Origin: Dechloromonas sp. ZY10
Lineage (GTDB): Bacteria; Pseudomonadota; Gammaproteobacteria; Burkholderiales; Rhodocyclaceae
Direction of reading: 5' to 3'
Length of the DNA: 64,000 nucleotides
NCBI RefSeq assembly: GCF_041378895.1
Contig: NZ_CP144212.1
Coordinates: 585,001-649,000 of the forward strand
Positions 35,978 through 46,754 of this stretch are shown piece by piece. Both the position numbers and the translations under genes were made by a program. Under the pieces are notes generated by a model, which saw only the letters and a program-made list of their open reading frames with translations, was not told where the DNA came from and did no database searches. How positions within the stretch are numbered: position 1 is the first letter of the stretch; each line of letters begins with the position of its first letter.

Positions 35978-37411
35978 TTAGTCCAGCTGGTGCTCGCCGA
36001 CGCGGACGATCTTCAGCGTATTGGTGCCGCCGACGGTGCCGATCGGTTCGCCGATGGTGAGCACGATCAGGTCGCCATGTTCCACCACGCCGCGTTCGAT
36101 GAGCAGGGCTTCGGCTTCGGCCAGCAGGCGGTCGCGGTCGGTATGCTGCTGCGTCATCAGCAGCGGATAAACCTCGCGGTAGAGCGCCATGCGGGCGACC
36201 GATTCGGCGTCCGGGGTCAGCGCGTAGATCGGCACGCCGCAGTTGAGACGGCTCATCCACAGCGCGGTCGAGCCCGACTGGGTCAGTGCCGCGATGGCCT
36301 TGACCTTGAGATGGTGCGCGGTCCAGATCGCAGCCATCGCAATCGACTGGTCGATGCGGGTGAACACCCGGTCGAGGAATTCGCGGTCAAGCGTCACTTC
36401 ATGCGAGCGTTCGGCTTCGATACAGATTCGCGCCATCGATTCGACGGTGTCGACCGGGTACTTGCCGCTGGCGGTTTCGGCCGAGAGCATCACCGCGTCG
36501 GTGCCGTCGAGCACGGCGTTGGCCACGTCGGAGACTTCCGCGCGGGTCGGCACCGGCGAGTGGATCATCGATTCCATCATCTGCGTCGCGGTGATGGTCA
36601 GCTTGTTGCGGTCGCGCGCCATGCGGATCATCTTCTTCTGCAAGGCCGGGACCGAGGCGTCGCCGACTTCGACCGCGAGGTCGCCACGGGCGACCATGAT
36701 CCCGTCGGAGGAGTCGAGGATTTCTTCGAGGTTTTCGACCGCTTCGACGCGCTCGATCTTGGCGATCAGCACCGCCTGGCTACCGGCGGCGCGCAGCAGC
36801 TGACGGGCCATGTACATGTCGGCGGCGCTCTTGGGGAAGGAGACGGCAACGAAATCGACACCGATCTCGGCAGCGGTCTTGATGTCGTCCATGTCCTTGG
36901 CGGTCAGCGCCGGCGCAGTCAGGCCGCCGCCCTGGCGATTGATCCCCTTGTTGTTGGAGAGGTCGCCGCCGACCAGGACGCGGGTGTGGATTTCCTGGCC
37001 GCGCACGCCGAGCACTTCCAGCTTCAGCCGGCCGTCGTCGAGCAGCAGGATGTCGCCGAAGCTGACGTCCTTGGGCAGGTCCTTGTAGTCGAGGCCGACA
37101 CGCTCCTGATTGCCCAGTGCGCAGGCCGCATCGAGGATGAATTTGTCGTCGATGGCGAGCGTGATCTTGCCTTCCTCGAACTTGCCGACACGGATCTTCG
37201 GCCCTTGCAGGTCGCCGAGGATGCCGACGGTGCGGCCGCGTTTGGCCGCTGCTGCGCGAATGCCTTCGGCCCGCGCCTTGTGGTCGGCAGCGGTGCCGTG
37301 GGAGAAATTCATGCGCACCACGTCGATGCCGGCATCGACCAGGCGTTCGAGAACTTCCGGCGACGACGAAGCGGGGCCGAGGGTGGCTACGATCTTGGTG
37401 TGGCGGCTCAT
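35978..37411 (-). CDS. pyk: Pyruvate kinase
   Basis: Converts phosphoenolpyruvate and ADP to pyruvate and ATP. The 477-residue protein starts MSRHTKIVATLGPASSSPEV; the active-site loop VLIAKIERVEAVENLEEIL, MVARGDLAVEVG and the C-terminal domain are intact. GGGAG 5 nt upstream fixes ATG 37411. The frame is open 23 codons further, but that extension (MVDRKNHGQP) is made by an inverted palindrome pair at 37450-37480 and is rejected. Downstream of pgk by 108 nt. Confidence 0.96.
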   Translation of the reverse strand: MSRHTKIVATLGPASSSPEVLERLVDAGIDVVRMNFSHGTAADHKARAEGIRAAAAKRGRTVGILGDLQGPKIRVGKFEEGKITLAIDDKFILDAACALGNQERVGLDYKDLPKDVSFGDILLLDDGRLKLEVLGVRGQEIHTRVLVGGDLSNNKGINRQGGGLTAPALTAKDMDDIKTAAEIGVDFVAVSFPKSAADMYMARQLLRAAGSQAVLIAKIERVEAVENLEEILDSSDGIMVARGDLAVEVGDASVPALQKKMIRMARDRNKLTITATQMMESMIHSPVPTRAEVSDVANAVLDGTDAVMLSAETASGKYPVDTVESMARICIEAERSHEVTLDREFLDRVFTRIDQSIAMAAIWTAHHLKVKAIAALTQSGSTALWMSRLNCGVPIYALTPDAESVARMALYREVYPLLMTQQHTDRDRLLAEAEALLIERGVVEHGDLIVLTIGEPIGTVGGTNTLKIVRVGEHQLD

Positions 37412-37449
37412 GTCTACTCCCTGTGTCTGTTTGTTTTTTGCTGTTGTGG

Positions 37450-37480
37450 ATGGTTGACCGTGATTTTTACGGTCAACCAT
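37450..37480. repeat. Perfect 12-bp inverted repeat between pgk and pyk
   Basis: ATGGTTGACCGT (37450-37461) and ACGGTCAACCAT (37469-37480) face each other across 7 nt. Each arm is a variant half of the dispersed palindrome (TTGACC for TCGACC), so this is the paired form. Folded in the RNA it lies 39-69 nt upstream of the pyk ATG. Confidence 0.85.
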
Positions 37481-37519
37481 CGGAAAGGCCGAAAATCAGG
37501 GCCGGAAATAGGCTGCAAC

Positions 37520-38704
37520 TCAGCCCTTGGCGCGCTCTTCGAGCACGGCAATCGCCGGCAGGACCTTGCCTTCGAGGAATTCGAGGAAGGCGCCGCCGCC
37601 GGTGGAGATGTAGCCGATGTCGTCGGCGATGTGGAACTTGGCGATGGCAGCCAGGGTGTCGCCGCCGCCGGCGATGGAGAAGGCTTCGGAGTGGGCGATG
37701 GCCGAGGCCAGCATCTTGGTGCCGCCGGAGAACTGCGGCAGCTCGAAGACGCCGACCGGGCCGTTCCAGACCACGGTGCCGGCGTTGGCGATGATTTCGG
37801 CGAGGCGGGCAGCGCTCTTCGGGCCAACGTCGAGAATGCGGTCGTGGGCGGCAACGTCGTCGACCGAGATCTTGTTGGCGCGGGCCAGGGCCGAGACTTC
37901 GTCGGCGACGACGACGTCGGTCGGCAGCGGCACTTCGGCGCCGCGTTCCTTCATCATGTCCATGATCGCGTGCGCTTCCTTGACCAGATCGGGTTCGGCC
38001 AGCGAGTCGCCAATCCGCTTGCCGGAGGCGAGCAGGAAGGTGTTGGCGATGCCGCCGCCGACGATCAGTTGATCAACCTTGTCGGCCAGCGACTTGAGGA
38101 TGGTCAGCTTGGACGAGACCTTGGAGCCGCCGACGATGGCGACCAGCGGCCGCTTGGGTTCGTGCAGGGCTTTGCCCAGCGCGTCGATCTCGGCGCCCAT
38201 CAGGATCCCGGCGCAGGCGACCGGCGCGAACTTGGCAACGCCGTGGGTGGTGGCTTCGGCGCGGTGGGCGGTACCGAAAGCATCGTTGACGTAGATGTCG
38301 CAGAGCTTGGCCATCTTCTGCGCCAGTTCTTCGTTGTTTTTCTTCTCGCCCTTGTTCACCCGGCAGTTTTCGAGCAGCACGACTTCGCCCGGTTTGACTT
38401 CAAAACCGCCGTCGACCCAGTCCTGGATCAGGCGGACCGGCACGTGCAGCAACTGGCCAAGACGGACGGCGACCGGCATCAGGGTGTCTTCGTGGCGCAG
38501 TTCGCCTTCGGTCGGGCGGCCGAGGTGGGAGGTGACCATCACTGCCGCGCCCTTTTCCAGGCAGTACTTGATCGAGGCCAGCGAGGCGCGGATACGGGTG
38601 TCTTCGGTGATATTGCCGGCTTCGTCCTGCGGCACGTTGAGGTCGGCGCGGATGAAGACGCGCTTGCCGGCGACGTCGAGGTCGGTCAGTTTGATGACGT
38701 TCAT
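37520..38704 (-). CDS. pgk: Phosphoglycerate kinase
   Basis: Transfers phosphate between 1,3-bisphosphoglycerate and ADP. Normal 394 residues: [38 protein letters not shown] region ([14 protein letters not shown]) and the C-terminal nucleotide loop [22 protein letters not shown] 6 nt before the ATG. The start overlaps the epd stop by 4 nt, an epd-pgk coupling also seen in E. coli. Confidence 0.97.
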   Translation of the reverse strand: MNVIKLTDLDVAGKRVFIRADLNVPQDEAGNITEDTRIRASLASIKYCLEKGAAVMVTSHLGRPTEGELRHEDTLMPVAVRLGQLLHVPVRLIQDWVDGGFEVKPGEVVLLENCRVNKGEKKNNEELAQKMAKLCDIYVNDAFGTAHRAEATTHGVAKFAPVACAGILMGAEIDALGKALHEPKRPLVAIVGGSKVSSKLTILKSLADKVDQLIVGGGIANTFLLASGKRIGDSLAEPDLVKEAHAIMDMMKERGAEVPLPTDVVVADEVSALARANKISVDDVAAHDRILDVGPKSAARLAEIIANAGTVVWNGPVGVFELPQFSGGTKMLASAIAHSEAFSIAGGGDTLAAIAKFHIADDIGYISTGGGAFLEFLEGKVLPAIAVLEERAKG

Positions 38705-39786
38705 GGAAAACTCCTGTGCGGTTGATCGGTGTTGTTAGCTTGAGTGCCGAGCCAGAGCTGCGACCAGTGGTCGGCCAGTTCCAGCATCCGGTTGGCGAAT
38801 CCCCATTCGTTGTCGAACCAGACGAACAGATTGAGCAGGTGTTGGCCCGAGGTCCGGGTCTGGCTGCCATCGACAATCGCCGAATGGGGGTCGTGGTTGA
38901 AATCGATCGAGGCGTGCGCGGCCTCGGAGTAGGCGACCAGCCGTTTCAGCGGGCCGTGGCTGGCGCTGGCCAGCAGGTCATTGACGGCGGCGGCGTTGAC
39001 CGGGCGGGCGGTGATCAGAGTCAGATCGATGGCCGAGACGTTGGTGGTCGGCACGCGGATCGCCTTGGCCTGGACGCGGCCGGCGAGTTGCGGCAGGAAG
39101 CGCTCGACGCCGCGCGCCAGCCCGGTCGATACCGGAATGATCGACTGCATCGCCGAGCGGGTGCGGCGCAGGTCGTCATGGTGGTAGCCGTCGATCAGCG
39201 GCTGGTCGTTCATCACCGAGTGCAAGGTGCTGAGCAGCGCCTGTTCGATGCCGATTTCGCGGTCGAGCAGGTCGAGGATCGGGACAATCGCACTGGTCGT
39301 GCACGAGGCGGCGGAGACCAGGGTTTCACTGCCGTCCAGAGCGTGCTGGTTGAAGCCGGCAATGATCGTGGCGTCGATGTCGTCGGCACTGGCGCCGGGA
39401 TGCGAAAGGAGCAGGCGCGGGCAGCCGGCAGCGGTAAAACGTTCGAGTTCGGGGCGTCGACCGTAAATGCCGGAGCACTCGACGACGAGGTCGATGCCCG
39501 ACCAGTCCACTTCCTCCGGGCGGCGGCCATGGCTGATCCGGAGATGGTGGCCGGCTATCTGCAACTGCCCGTCGATGACTTCGACACTGGCGGGGAAACG
39601 CCCATGTGTCGAATCGTAGCGGGTCAGGTAGGCCATGCTTTCCAGATTGGCCGGCTCGTTGATGGCAACCACCTGCAGCGGCCGGTGGGTGGCGGTTTCG
39701 TGCAATGCCCGCAAAAAGCAACGCCCGATGCGGCCATAGCCGTTGATGGCCAGGCGTGGGGCTGGGATGGGGGGCAAATTCGGCAC
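38701..39786 (-). CDS. epd: Erythrose-4-phosphate dehydrogenase (GAPDH-like)
   Basis: GAPDH-superfamily protein of 361 residues. Segments such as [20 protein letters not shown] and [17 protein letters not shown] are hallmarks of Epd rather than GapA. The catalytic Cys is in [14 protein letters not shown], where the usual TTN is TTS. Epd makes erythronate-4-phosphate for pyridoxal phosphate synthesis. Start is a GTG ([19 protein letters not shown]). An imperfect palindrome core at 39454-39463 lies in the coding region. A separate true gap gene is 3 kb upstream. Confidence 0.85.
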   Translation of the reverse strand: MPNLPPIPAPRLAINGYGRIGRCFLRALHETATHRPLQVVAINEPANLESMAYLTRYDSTHGRFPASVEVIDGQLQIAGHHLRISHGRRPEEVDWSGIDLVVECSGIYGRRPELERFTAAGCPRLLLSHPGASADDIDATIIAGFNQHALDGSETLVSAASCTTSAIVPILDLLDREIGIEQALLSTLHSVMNDQPLIDGYHHDDLRRTRSAMQSIIPVSTGLARGVERFLPQLAGRVQAKAIRVPTTNVSAIDLTLITARPVNAAAVNDLLASASHGPLKRLVAYSEAAHASIDFNHDPHSAIVDGSQTRTSGQHLLNLFVWFDNEWGFANRMLELADHWSQLWLGTQANNTDQPHRSFP

Positions 39787-39955
39787 GGGTCGGTCTCGCT
39801 GGACAGGCAGGAGAGAAAACAGTCCGGCATTCTACCGCGAGGCGCCCGGACTGCCCATGCTCCGGCCCGTCTTGCGCGCCTTTTGCCGGCTTTCCAAGCT
39901 AGAATCCGTACTCCATCGCAACTATGTCTTTTGGCCAGGGGAATCTAGGGAATCC

Positions 39956-42175
39956 ATGCCGCCCAGCCGTGCTGCCATGCTTCTTGCCCGTTATCGCCCG
40001 AGTGCCGTGGTGGCTGCCATCGGCGGCCTGCTCGCGCTGCTGCTGTGCGTGGGTGCGGGCGGACTGATCTGGTACTTGCGGGCGGCCGCGATTGCCGACT
40101 GGAAGGTCGAACTGGGCAATATCTCGCTGACTGTCGGTGAATATGTCGCCCAGTCGCTGGCGCCCGCAGACAAGGTCTTGCAGGGGGTCGAAGAGCGGAT
40201 TCGCCAGGCAGGGGTTCGTAATGGCGAAGATTTGCGTCGGGCTCTTTCCGGAGAGGAAACACACCGCTTGTTGCGTGACCGGATCGATGGGCTGCCGCAG
40301 ATTGAGGTACTGGCGATCGTCGATGCACGCGGCTCAACGGTCAATTTTTCCCGCAGCTGGCCGGTGCCGCCGCTCAATATTGCGGATCGCGAACACTTCT
40401 ACGTGCACCAGCAGGATGCGAAGCAAGGCACTTTCCTTAGCCTGCCGGTACGGGCCAAGGCCAATGGCCGTTGGGTCTTTTATCTCACTCGCCGCCTGAA
40501 CGATACCCAGGGACGCTTCATGGGGGTGGTGCTGGTCGGCCTGTCGGTCGATTTTTTCGAGCAGTTCTTTGGCCGCATCCATCTCGGCGAAGGCGCGTCG
40601 GTATCGATGCTGCGCCGCGATTTCCGCTATCTGGCGCGCTGGCCGCATAACGACGAGGTGCTCGGCAAGGAAAACCGCAAGGGCTCCTCCTACCAGGTGA
40701 TCGAGGTCCAGAAACTCAAGGCGGCAACCGTGCTGACCGAGGGCGAACGGATCGCCAGCGGCCTGAGCAGCGATCCTCGGATGGGGGCGCCGCGCTTGCT
40801 CGACCATTTTCCGGTGATCGTCAATGCAACGATCACCGATGGCCTTTACCTCGCGGCCTGGAAGCGTTCGGCGCAGGGAATCGTGGTTGGCGCCGGGGTG
40901 TCCTTGCTGCTGTTGCTGCTGGGGGTGGTCTGGTTGGTTCACCTGCTGCGCCAGCGCGAAGAGGATGCCGCACGCCTGCTGCAACTGAAAGAGGAGGCCG
41001 AGGCCGCCAATGTGGCCAAGAGCCAGTTCCTGGCCACGATGAGCCATGAAATCCGGACGCCGATGAACGGCGTGCTCGGCATGGCTCAGTTGCTGCTGAT
41101 CGATGATCTGCCGGCTGAGGACCGGCGCGAGTGCGCTGAAACCATCGTCAGTTCTGGGCGTAGCCTGTTAACTTTGCTTAACGATATTCTCGATTTTTCA
41201 AAAATCGAGGCCGGTAAGGTCGAGTTGCTGGACGAAGAGTTCAAGCCCCGGGTTTTGCTTGAGGAAACGGCATCCCTGTTTGCGCCGCTGGCGGCACGCA
41301 AGGGGCTGCAATTCGAGGTTGCCTGGCTGGGCGATGATCGCGGTTGGTATCGCGGCGATCCGCTTCGCTTGCGGCAGATGTTGTCCAATCTGATCAGCAA
41401 TGCGATCAAATTTACCGACCGGGGGATGGTCCGGGTGACCGCACGGATGCGGGGGCCGAATGCCGGCGAGGAGGCTGCGGAGCTTGAAATGGCGGTCAGC
41501 GATACCGGTATCGGTGTCGCTTCCGACAAGATTGGCCTGTTGTTCCAGCCGTTCGTCCAGGCCGATAGCAGCAGCACTCGTAAATATGGTGGAACCGGCT
41601 TGGGCTTGTCGATTGTGCGCAGTCTGGCGCATTTGCTCGGTGGCCAGGTCGGGGTGGAGAACCTCCCCGGGCAGGGGGCACGTTTCTGGTTTACCGTGCG
41701 GTTGCGGCCGGAGCCTGGACATGTGGAGCATTGCCCTGAGCATCCCGCAGAGGGGCGGTCGGTCGGTCTGGCTGCTGCCGAGCGCAAGCTGTTGCTGGTT
41801 GAGGATGATCCGGTCAACCAAGCGGTGGTGCTCGGCATGCTGGAGCAACTCGGGCTGTCAGCCTATCTTGCCGAAAACGGCCGCGAAGCGCTGAGCCTGC
41901 TGCAGTCCGGACTGCGTCCGGCGCTGGTGCTGATGGATCTGCAGATGCCGGAAATGGATGGGTTGATGGCGACCCGTGCCCTGCGTGAGTGGGAGGAGGC
42001 CAACGACCTGCCGCCATTGACCGTGGTGGCGCTGACCGCTGCCGCTTTCCCGGAGGATCGCAGCCGCTGTTTTGCCGCCGGGATGGACGATTTTCTGGCC
42101 AAGCCGGTCGGGCTCAATGAGCTCTCGGCGATGCTCGCCAAGCACCTGCCGGAAGGCCTGAGCCAGCCCGAATAG
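39956..42175 (+). CDS. Hybrid sensor histidine kinase, Cache-HisKA-HATPase-REC
   Basis: A 739-residue inner-membrane protein. TM1 is about 18-42, a periplasmic Cache-like domain about 45-305, TM2 about 308-332, then HisKA with phospho-acceptor His364 in [13 protein letters not shown], an ATPase domain ([33 protein letters not shown]) and a C-terminal receiver with Asp661 in [18 protein letters not shown] upstream supports ATG 39956. No separate response regulator is adjacent. It interrupts the central-carbon genes on the opposite strand, so a role in carbon sensing is a guess from position only. Confidence 0.9.
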   Translation: MPPSRAAMLLARYRPSAVVAAIGGLLALLLCVGAGGLIWYLRAAAIADWKVELGNISLTVGEYVAQSLAPADKVLQGVEERIRQAGVRNGEDLRRALSGEETHRLLRDRIDGLPQIEVLAIVDARGSTVNFSRSWPVPPLNIADREHFYVHQQDAKQGTFLSLPVRAKANGRWVFYLTRRLNDTQGRFMGVVLVGLSVDFFEQFFGRIHLGEGASVSMLRRDFRYLARWPHNDEVLGKENRKGSSYQVIEVQKLKAATVLTEGERIASGLSSDPRMGAPRLLDHFPVIVNATITDGLYLAAWKRSAQGIVVGAGVSLLLLLLGVVWLVHLLRQREEDAARLLQLKEEAEAANVAKSQFLATMSHEIRTPMNGVLGMAQLLLIDDLPAEDRRECAETIVSSGRSLLTLLNDILDFSKIEAGKVELLDEEFKPRVLLEETASLFAPLAARKGLQFEVAWLGDDRGWYRGDPLRLRQMLSNLISNAIKFTDRGMVRVTARMRGPNAGEEAAELEMAVSDTGIGVASDKIGLLFQPFVQADSSSTRKYGGTGLGLSIVRSLAHLLGGQVGVENLPGQGARFWFTVRLRPEPGHVEHCPEHPAEGRSVGLAAAERKLLLVEDDPVNQAVVLGMLEQLGLSAYLAENGREALSLLQSGLRPALVLMDLQMPEMDGLMATRALREWEEANDLPPLTVVALTAAAFPEDRSRCFAAGMDDFLAKPVGLNELSAMLAKHLPEGLSQPE

Positions 42176-42224
42176 CTTGTGTCAGGCCGGGGCGGGCAAC
42201 TGCCGGCGGGAAATCCGCCAAATT

Positions 42225-42238
42225 CACGGTCGACCGTG
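42225..42238. repeat. Dispersed palindrome copy (exact)
   Basis: CACGGTCGACCGTG with exact core at 42227-42236, preceded by AATT and followed by GAAA, in the gap between the convergent hybrid kinase and gap genes, 20 nt from the gap terminator. Confidence 0.9.
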
Positions 42239-42257
42239 GAAACCAGCGAAAAAGCAT

Positions 42258-42284
42258 AAAAAAACCGCCGGCAAGGCGGCGGTT
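42258..42284 (-). terminator. Terminator of gap
   Basis: On the minus strand the stem CCGCC/GGCGG with loop TTGCC is followed by about seven T. It lies 22 nt past the gap stop. Confidence 0.8.
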
Positions 42285-42305
42285 CCGATTGGCTGTGGCC
42301 AGTGC

Positions 42306-43334
42306 TTACTTGGCGTTCATCCAGGCGCGGGCGGCGTCGAGCATGCGGCAGGAGTAGCCCCACTCGTTGTCGTACCAGGCCAGGACCTTGACCAGGGTCG
42401 AACCGTCTTCAGCCTTCAGCACGCGGGTCTGGGTCGCGTCGAAGGTCGAGGAGACGGTGGTGTGGTTGAAGTCGGAGGAGACCAGCGGCTCGGTGTTGAC
42501 GGCCATCACGCCCTTGAGCGGGCCGTTGGCGGCAGCGGTCATCAACGCGTTGATTTCGTCCTTGGTGGTTTCGCGCTCGGCGGTGAAGGTCAGGTCGACC
42601 AGCGACACGTTGATGGTCGGGACGCGCAGGGCGAAACCGTCGAACTTGCCGACCAGTTGCGGCAGCACCAGGCCGACGGCCTTGGCGGCACCGGTCTTGG
42701 TCGGGATGATGTTGGCGGCAGCGGCGCGGGCGCGGCGCAGGTCCTTGTGGCGGACGTCGACGGTGACCTGGTCGTTGGTGTAAGCGTGCACCGTGGTCAT
42801 CAGGCCGGACTTGATGCCGATGTTGTCCGACAGGATCTTGGCGACCGGAGCCAGGCAGTTGGTGGTGCAGGAAGCGTTGGAGACGACGGTCATGCCGGCG
42901 GTCAGCGCGTTTTCGTTAACGCCCATGACGATGGTGGTGTCGACGTCGTCGCCGCCGGGGGCGGAGATCAGCACGCGCTTGGCGCCTTGCTCCAGCAGGG
43001 CTTGCGCCTTGGCCTTGGTGGTGTAGGCACCGGTGCATTCGAGCAGCACGTCGACGCCGTGGTCGGCCCAATTGACGCCCTTCGGGTCCTTGGTCGAGTA
43101 GAAGGCGATCTTCTTGCCGTCGATGATGATGCAGTTCTCGCCTTCGGTCTCGACCGAGGTGGTGAAGCGACCGTGGGTGGTGTCGTACTTCAGCAGGTGG
43201 GCGTTGGTCGCCAGATCGCCGGAAGCGTTGATCGCGACAACTTCAAACTCGTTCTGCAGGCCTTGTTCGTAAATCGCGCGCAGCGTGCAGCGACCGATGC
43301 GACCGAAACCGTTGATTGCAACCTTGATAGCCAT
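42306..43334 (-). CDS. gap: Glyceraldehyde-3-phosphate dehydrogenase, type I
   Basis: Central glycolytic and gluconeogenic enzyme, 342 residues. NAD-binding start [20 protein letters not shown], catalytic Cys in [17 protein letters not shown], then HAYTNDQ and [19 protein letters not shown] lies upstream of the ATG. It follows tkt by 33 nt, so tkt-gap is an operon. Compared with the Epd paralogue it keeps the standard TTN motif. Confidence 0.96.
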   Translation of the reverse strand: MAIKVAINGFGRIGRCTLRAIYEQGLQNEFEVVAINASGDLATNAHLLKYDTTHGRFTTSVETEGENCIIIDGKKIAFYSTKDPKGVNWADHGVDVLLECTGAYTTKAKAQALLEQGAKRVLISAPGGDDVDTTIVMGVNENALTAGMTVVSNASCTTNCLAPVAKILSDNIGIKSGLMTTVHAYTNDQVTVDVRHKDLRRARAAAANIIPTKTGAAKAVGLVLPQLVGKFDGFALRVPTINVSLVDLTFTAERETTKDEINALMTAAANGPLKGVMAVNTEPLVSSDFNHTTVSSTFDATQTRVLKAEDGSTLVKVLAWYDNEWGYSCRMLDAARAWMNAK

Positions 43335-43367
43335 GAATGTATTCCTCTCTGCGGGTGAAGTCTGAAA

Positions 43368-45371
43368 TCAGGACAGCAGTGCCTTGGTCGTGGCGACGAC
43401 GTTGGCGACGGTGAAACCGAACATCTCGAACAGCTGGCCGGCCGGGGCGGATTCGCCGAAGCGGTCGATGCCGATCACCGCGCCATGCAGGCCGACGTAC
43501 TTGCGCCAGAAGTCGGAGTGGGCGGCTTCGATGGCGACGCGCGGCAGGTGGCTGCCGAGTACCGACAGGCGGTAAGCCTTGTCCTGACGGTCGAAGACGT
43601 TGGTGCAGGGCATCGAGACGACGCGCACGGCGATGCCTTCTGCAGCGAGCGCAGCTTGCGCGTCCAGCGCCAGCTTGACCTCGGAACCGGTGGCGATCAG
43701 CACCGCCTTGGCTTCGGCGGCGTCGGACAGGATGTAGCCGCCCTTGGCGATCTCGGCATCGGCAACATTCTGGGTCACGGTCGGCAGGTTCTGGCGCGAC
43801 AGGGCGAGGATGGACGGGCCATCTTCACGGTCGACCGCCGAAATCCAGGCAATTGCGGTTTCGGTCGCATCGGCCGGGCGCCACACATCCAGGTTCGGGA
43901 TGATGCGCATCGACGGGATGTGCTCGACCGGCTGGTGGGTCGGGCCGTCTTCGCCGAGGCCGATGGAGTCATGGGTGTAGACCATGATCTGGCGCTGCTT
44001 CATCAGCGCTGCCATGCGGATCGCGTTGCGGGCGTAGTCGGAGAAGACCAGGAAGGTCGCGGTGTAGGGAATCAGGCCGCCGTGCAGCGCGATGCCGTTG
44101 GCGATCGCGGTCATGCCGAATTCGCGCACGCCGTAGTAGCAGTAGTTGCCGCCCTCGGTGCGGGTGACGCCCTGGCTGCCCTTGACGAAGGTCAGGTTGG
44201 AGCCGGCCAGGTCGGCCGAACCGCCGAAAATTTCCGGTACCGCCGGGACCAGCGCGGCGATGGCATTTTGCGACGCCTTGCGGGTGGCGATGTTCTCGGC
44301 CTTGCTGCGGCAGGTGGCGATGTATTCGGCCTTGGTGGCGGCCCAGGTGGCCGGAAGTTCGCCCTTGATCACGCGGCGCTCGAACTCGGCAGCCAGCGCC
44401 GGGAAGGCGGCGCGATAGGCGGCAAAGCGTTCGTTCCAGGCAGCTTCAGCGGCAGCGCCGGCTTCCTTGCGGTTCCAGGCGGCGTAGACTTCGGCCGGGA
44501 TTTCGAAAGCCGGGTGCGGCCAGCCGATGTATTCGCGGGCAGCGGCAATTTCATCCTTACCGAGCGGTGCCCCGTGGCAATCGTGCGAGCCCTGCTTGTT
44601 CGGCGAGCCGAGACCGATGGTGGTCTTGCAGCAGATCAGGCTGGGCTTGTCGCCGACGGCTTGCGCGGCCTTGAGCGCGGCTTCGATGGCGGCGGCGTCG
44701 TGGCCGTCAACGCCCGGCACCACGTGCCAGCCGTAGGATTCGAAACGCTTGGGGATGTCTTCGGTGAACCAGCCTTCGACGTGGCCGTCGATGGAGATGC
44801 CGTTGTCGTCCCAGAAAGCGATCAGCTTGCCCAGGCCGAGGGTACCGGCCAACGAACAGGCTTCGTGCGAGACGCCTTCCATCAGGCAGCCGTCGCCGAG
44901 GAAAACGTAAGTGTTATGGTCGACGATGGTATGGCCGGGTTGGTTGAATTCAGCCGCCAGCACCTTTTCGGCGAGGGCGAAACCGACGGCATTGGTGATG
45001 CCCTGGCCGAGCGGGCCGGTGGTGGTCTCAACGCCGGGGGTGTAGCCATATTCCGGGTGGCCCGGGGTGCGGGCGTGCAGCTGGCGGAAATTCTTGATGT
45101 CGTCGATGGTGACGTCGTAGCCGGTCAGGTGCAGCAGCGAGTAGATCAGCATCGAGCCGTGGCCGTTCGAGAGCACGAAGCGGTCGCGGTCGGCCCACTT
45201 GGGGTTGGCCGGATTGTGCTTGAGGTTGCGGCGCCAGAGGACTTCGGCGATTTCCGCCATGCCCATCGGGGCACCCGGGTGGCCGGAGTTGGCTTGTTGC
45301 ACTGCATCCATGGCCAGGGCGCGAATCGCCCCCGTCAAAGGATTGAACTTGGGAGGATTGCTGACGCTCAT
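43368..45371 (-). CDS. tkt: Transketolase
   Basis: Thiamine-diphosphate enzyme moving two-carbon units between sugar phosphates. 667 residues from [20 protein letters not shown], with [17 protein letters not shown], the ThDP motif [15 protein letters not shown] and the central [16 protein letters not shown]. An exact palindrome core (43828-43837) encodes AVDRE at a position where other transketolases have a similar AVE-x-x-DGP sequence, so this copy may be ordinary coding sequence. The ATG lacks a clear Shine-Dalgarno; an in-frame upstream start exists but adds a non-conserved stretch. The 207 nt to fbp hold short GC hairpins only. Confidence 0.95.
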   Translation of the reverse strand: MSVSNPPKFNPLTGAIRALAMDAVQQANSGHPGAPMGMAEIAEVLWRRNLKHNPANPKWADRDRFVLSNGHGSMLIYSLLHLTGYDVTIDDIKNFRQLHARTPGHPEYGYTPGVETTTGPLGQGITNAVGFALAEKVLAAEFNQPGHTIVDHNTYVFLGDGCLMEGVSHEACSLAGTLGLGKLIAFWDDNGISIDGHVEGWFTEDIPKRFESYGWHVVPGVDGHDAAAIEAALKAAQAVGDKPSLICCKTTIGLGSPNKQGSHDCHGAPLGKDEIAAAREYIGWPHPAFEIPAEVYAAWNRKEAGAAAEAAWNERFAAYRAAFPALAAEFERRVIKGELPATWAATKAEYIATCRSKAENIATRKASQNAIAALVPAVPEIFGGSADLAGSNLTFVKGSQGVTRTEGGNYCYYGVREFGMTAIANGIALHGGLIPYTATFLVFSDYARNAIRMAALMKQRQIMVYTHDSIGLGEDGPTHQPVEHIPSMRIIPNLDVWRPADATETAIAWISAVDREDGPSILALSRQNLPTVTQNVADAEIAKGGYILSDAAEAKAVLIATGSEVKLALDAQAALAAEGIAVRVVSMPCTNVFDRQDKAYRLSVLGSHLPRVAIEAAHSDFWRKYVGLHGAVIGIDRFGESAPAGQLFEMFGFTVANVVATTKALLS

Positions 45372-45578
45372 GGGACTGAATCCGGGCTGCAAAAAAAGCG
45401 AATTATCCGGTAAAAGCCACGCTTTGTGTAGGGCGGCCAGCGTCTTGCTCCCTGCCGGAGAGGGCAGGATTGCTGTCACGGAGGGCGTCGGGAGGGGGAT
45501 TGGGGTGACGAGGCCGGGGGCTGACGGCCTCGTTGCAGGGGGTGCGGCGGCCGGTGTCGGCCGCGCTCGGGGGGGCGG

Positions 45579-46592
45579 TCAGCCCTGGTGGTAGCCGGTC
45601 ACCCGCTCGACTTCGGTCTTCGAACCGAGAATCACCGGTACCCGCTGGTGCAGATGCTGCGGTGCAATGTCGAGAATCCGCTGATAGCCAGTGGTGGCGG
45701 CGCCGCCGGCCTGCTCGACCAGAAAGGCCATCGGGTTGGCTTCGTACATCAGGCGCAATTTGCCGCCTTTGTCGCGGACCTTTTCGTCCATCGGGTACAT
45801 GAAGATGCCGCCACGGGTCATGATCCGGTGCACGTCGGCAACCATCGAGGCCACCCAGCGCATGTTGTAGTCCTTGCCCAGCGGCCCGGTCTTGCCGGCG
45901 ACCATTTCGTCGACGTAGCGCTTGACCGGTGCTTCCCAGAAACGCTGGTTCGACATGTTGATTGCGAATTCCTTGGTTTCGGCCGGAATCTGCACGTTTT
46001 CCTGGGTCAGCACGAACTCACCCAGTTCGCGGTCGAGAGTGAACACCGCGACGCCGGCGCCGAAAGTGAGGACCAGCAGCGTGGTCGGGCCGTAAACGGC
46101 GTAACCGGCGGCAACCTGCGCGGTGCCCGGCTGCAGGAAAGCCTGTTCGGCAGCGGCTTCACTCGACAGGTCGGCGCCATCCGGACACTTGAGTACCGAA
46201 AAAATGGTGCCGATCGAGACATTCACGTCGATGTTCGACGAGCCGTCGAGCGGGTCGAAGGTGAGCAGGTAATTGCCCTTGGGGAAACGGTTGGGGACCA
46301 GGTGCGGCAGGTCCATTTCCTCGGAGGCCATGGCGGCGAGGTGACCGCCCCATTCGTTGGCTTCGAGCAGGATTTCGTTGGACAGCACGTCGAGTTTCTT
46401 CTGGGCTTCGCCCTGAACGTTGTCGCTGCCGGCTTCGCCGAGCACGCCGCCGAGCCCGCCCTTGCCGATGGCAATCGAGATCGCCTTGCAGGCACGGGAG
46501 ACGATTTCGATCAGGAACTTGAGATCGGACGGAATGCGGCCGTGCTCGCGTTGGGCTTCGGTGAGATAACGTGCCAGCGTGCGCTGTGCCAT
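45579..46592 (-). CDS. fbp: Fructose-1,6-bisphosphatase, class I
   Basis: Hydrolyses fructose-1,6-bisphosphate for gluconeogenesis or pentose regeneration. The 337-residue protein has the metal site [20 protein letters not shown] and the C-terminal [26 protein letters not shown] 5 nt before the ATG is a very strong ribosome site. With tkt, gap, pgk and fba nearby, it is the set used in a Calvin-type cycle, but no Rubisco or phosphoribulokinase gene is in the window. Confidence 0.96.
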   Translation of the reverse strand: MAQRTLARYLTEAQREHGRIPSDLKFLIEIVSRACKAISIAIGKGGLGGVLGEAGSDNVQGEAQKKLDVLSNEILLEANEWGGHLAAMASEEMDLPHLVPNRFPKGNYLLTFDPLDGSSNIDVNVSIGTIFSVLKCPDGADLSSEAAAEQAFLQPGTAQVAAGYAVYGPTTLLVLTFGAGVAVFTLDRELGEFVLTQENVQIPAETKEFAINMSNQRFWEAPVKRYVDEMVAGKTGPLGKDYNMRWVASMVADVHRIMTRGGIFMYPMDEKVRDKGGKLRLMYEANPMAFLVEQAGGAATTGYQRILDIAPQHLHQRVPVILGSKTEVERVTGYHQG

Positions 46593-46642
46593 GGGAACTC
46601 CTTGAGTGGGCAGGCTCGCCGGCTGATTTTTGCCGGAATCGC

Positions 46643-46660
46643 GAGTCGACCGTGGAAAAG
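46643..46660. repeat. Dispersed palindrome copy, imperfect
   Basis: GAGTCGACCG at 46643-46652 followed by TGGAAAAG, in the 162-nt spacer upstream of fbp. Right flank matches the exact copies; left half has decayed. Confidence 0.6.
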
Positions 46661-46754
46661 ATGAAAAAAAGGCGGGGAGACTGGATAAATCCGCCGTCGC
46701 GGACGAATGGAGGCGGATTTTAACGAATCCGCCGGCGCGGCGCACCCGCAGCGC

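Noticed and set aside
37412..37480. 23-codon N-terminal extension of pyruvate kinase
   Set aside because: Created by the inverted palindrome pair; the family start and the Shine-Dalgarno lie at 37411.
43828..43837. Exact palindrome core in tkt as an inserted element
   Set aside because: The encoded AVDREDGP aligns with the normal transketolase sequence at that place, so it is probably native coding sequence.
32988..46592. Reading the fba-pgk-gap-tkt-fbp cluster as a Calvin-cycle operon
   Set aside because: No Rubisco, phosphoribulokinase or CbbR gene is present and the genes sit in several units; they serve glycolysis and gluconeogenesis equally well.
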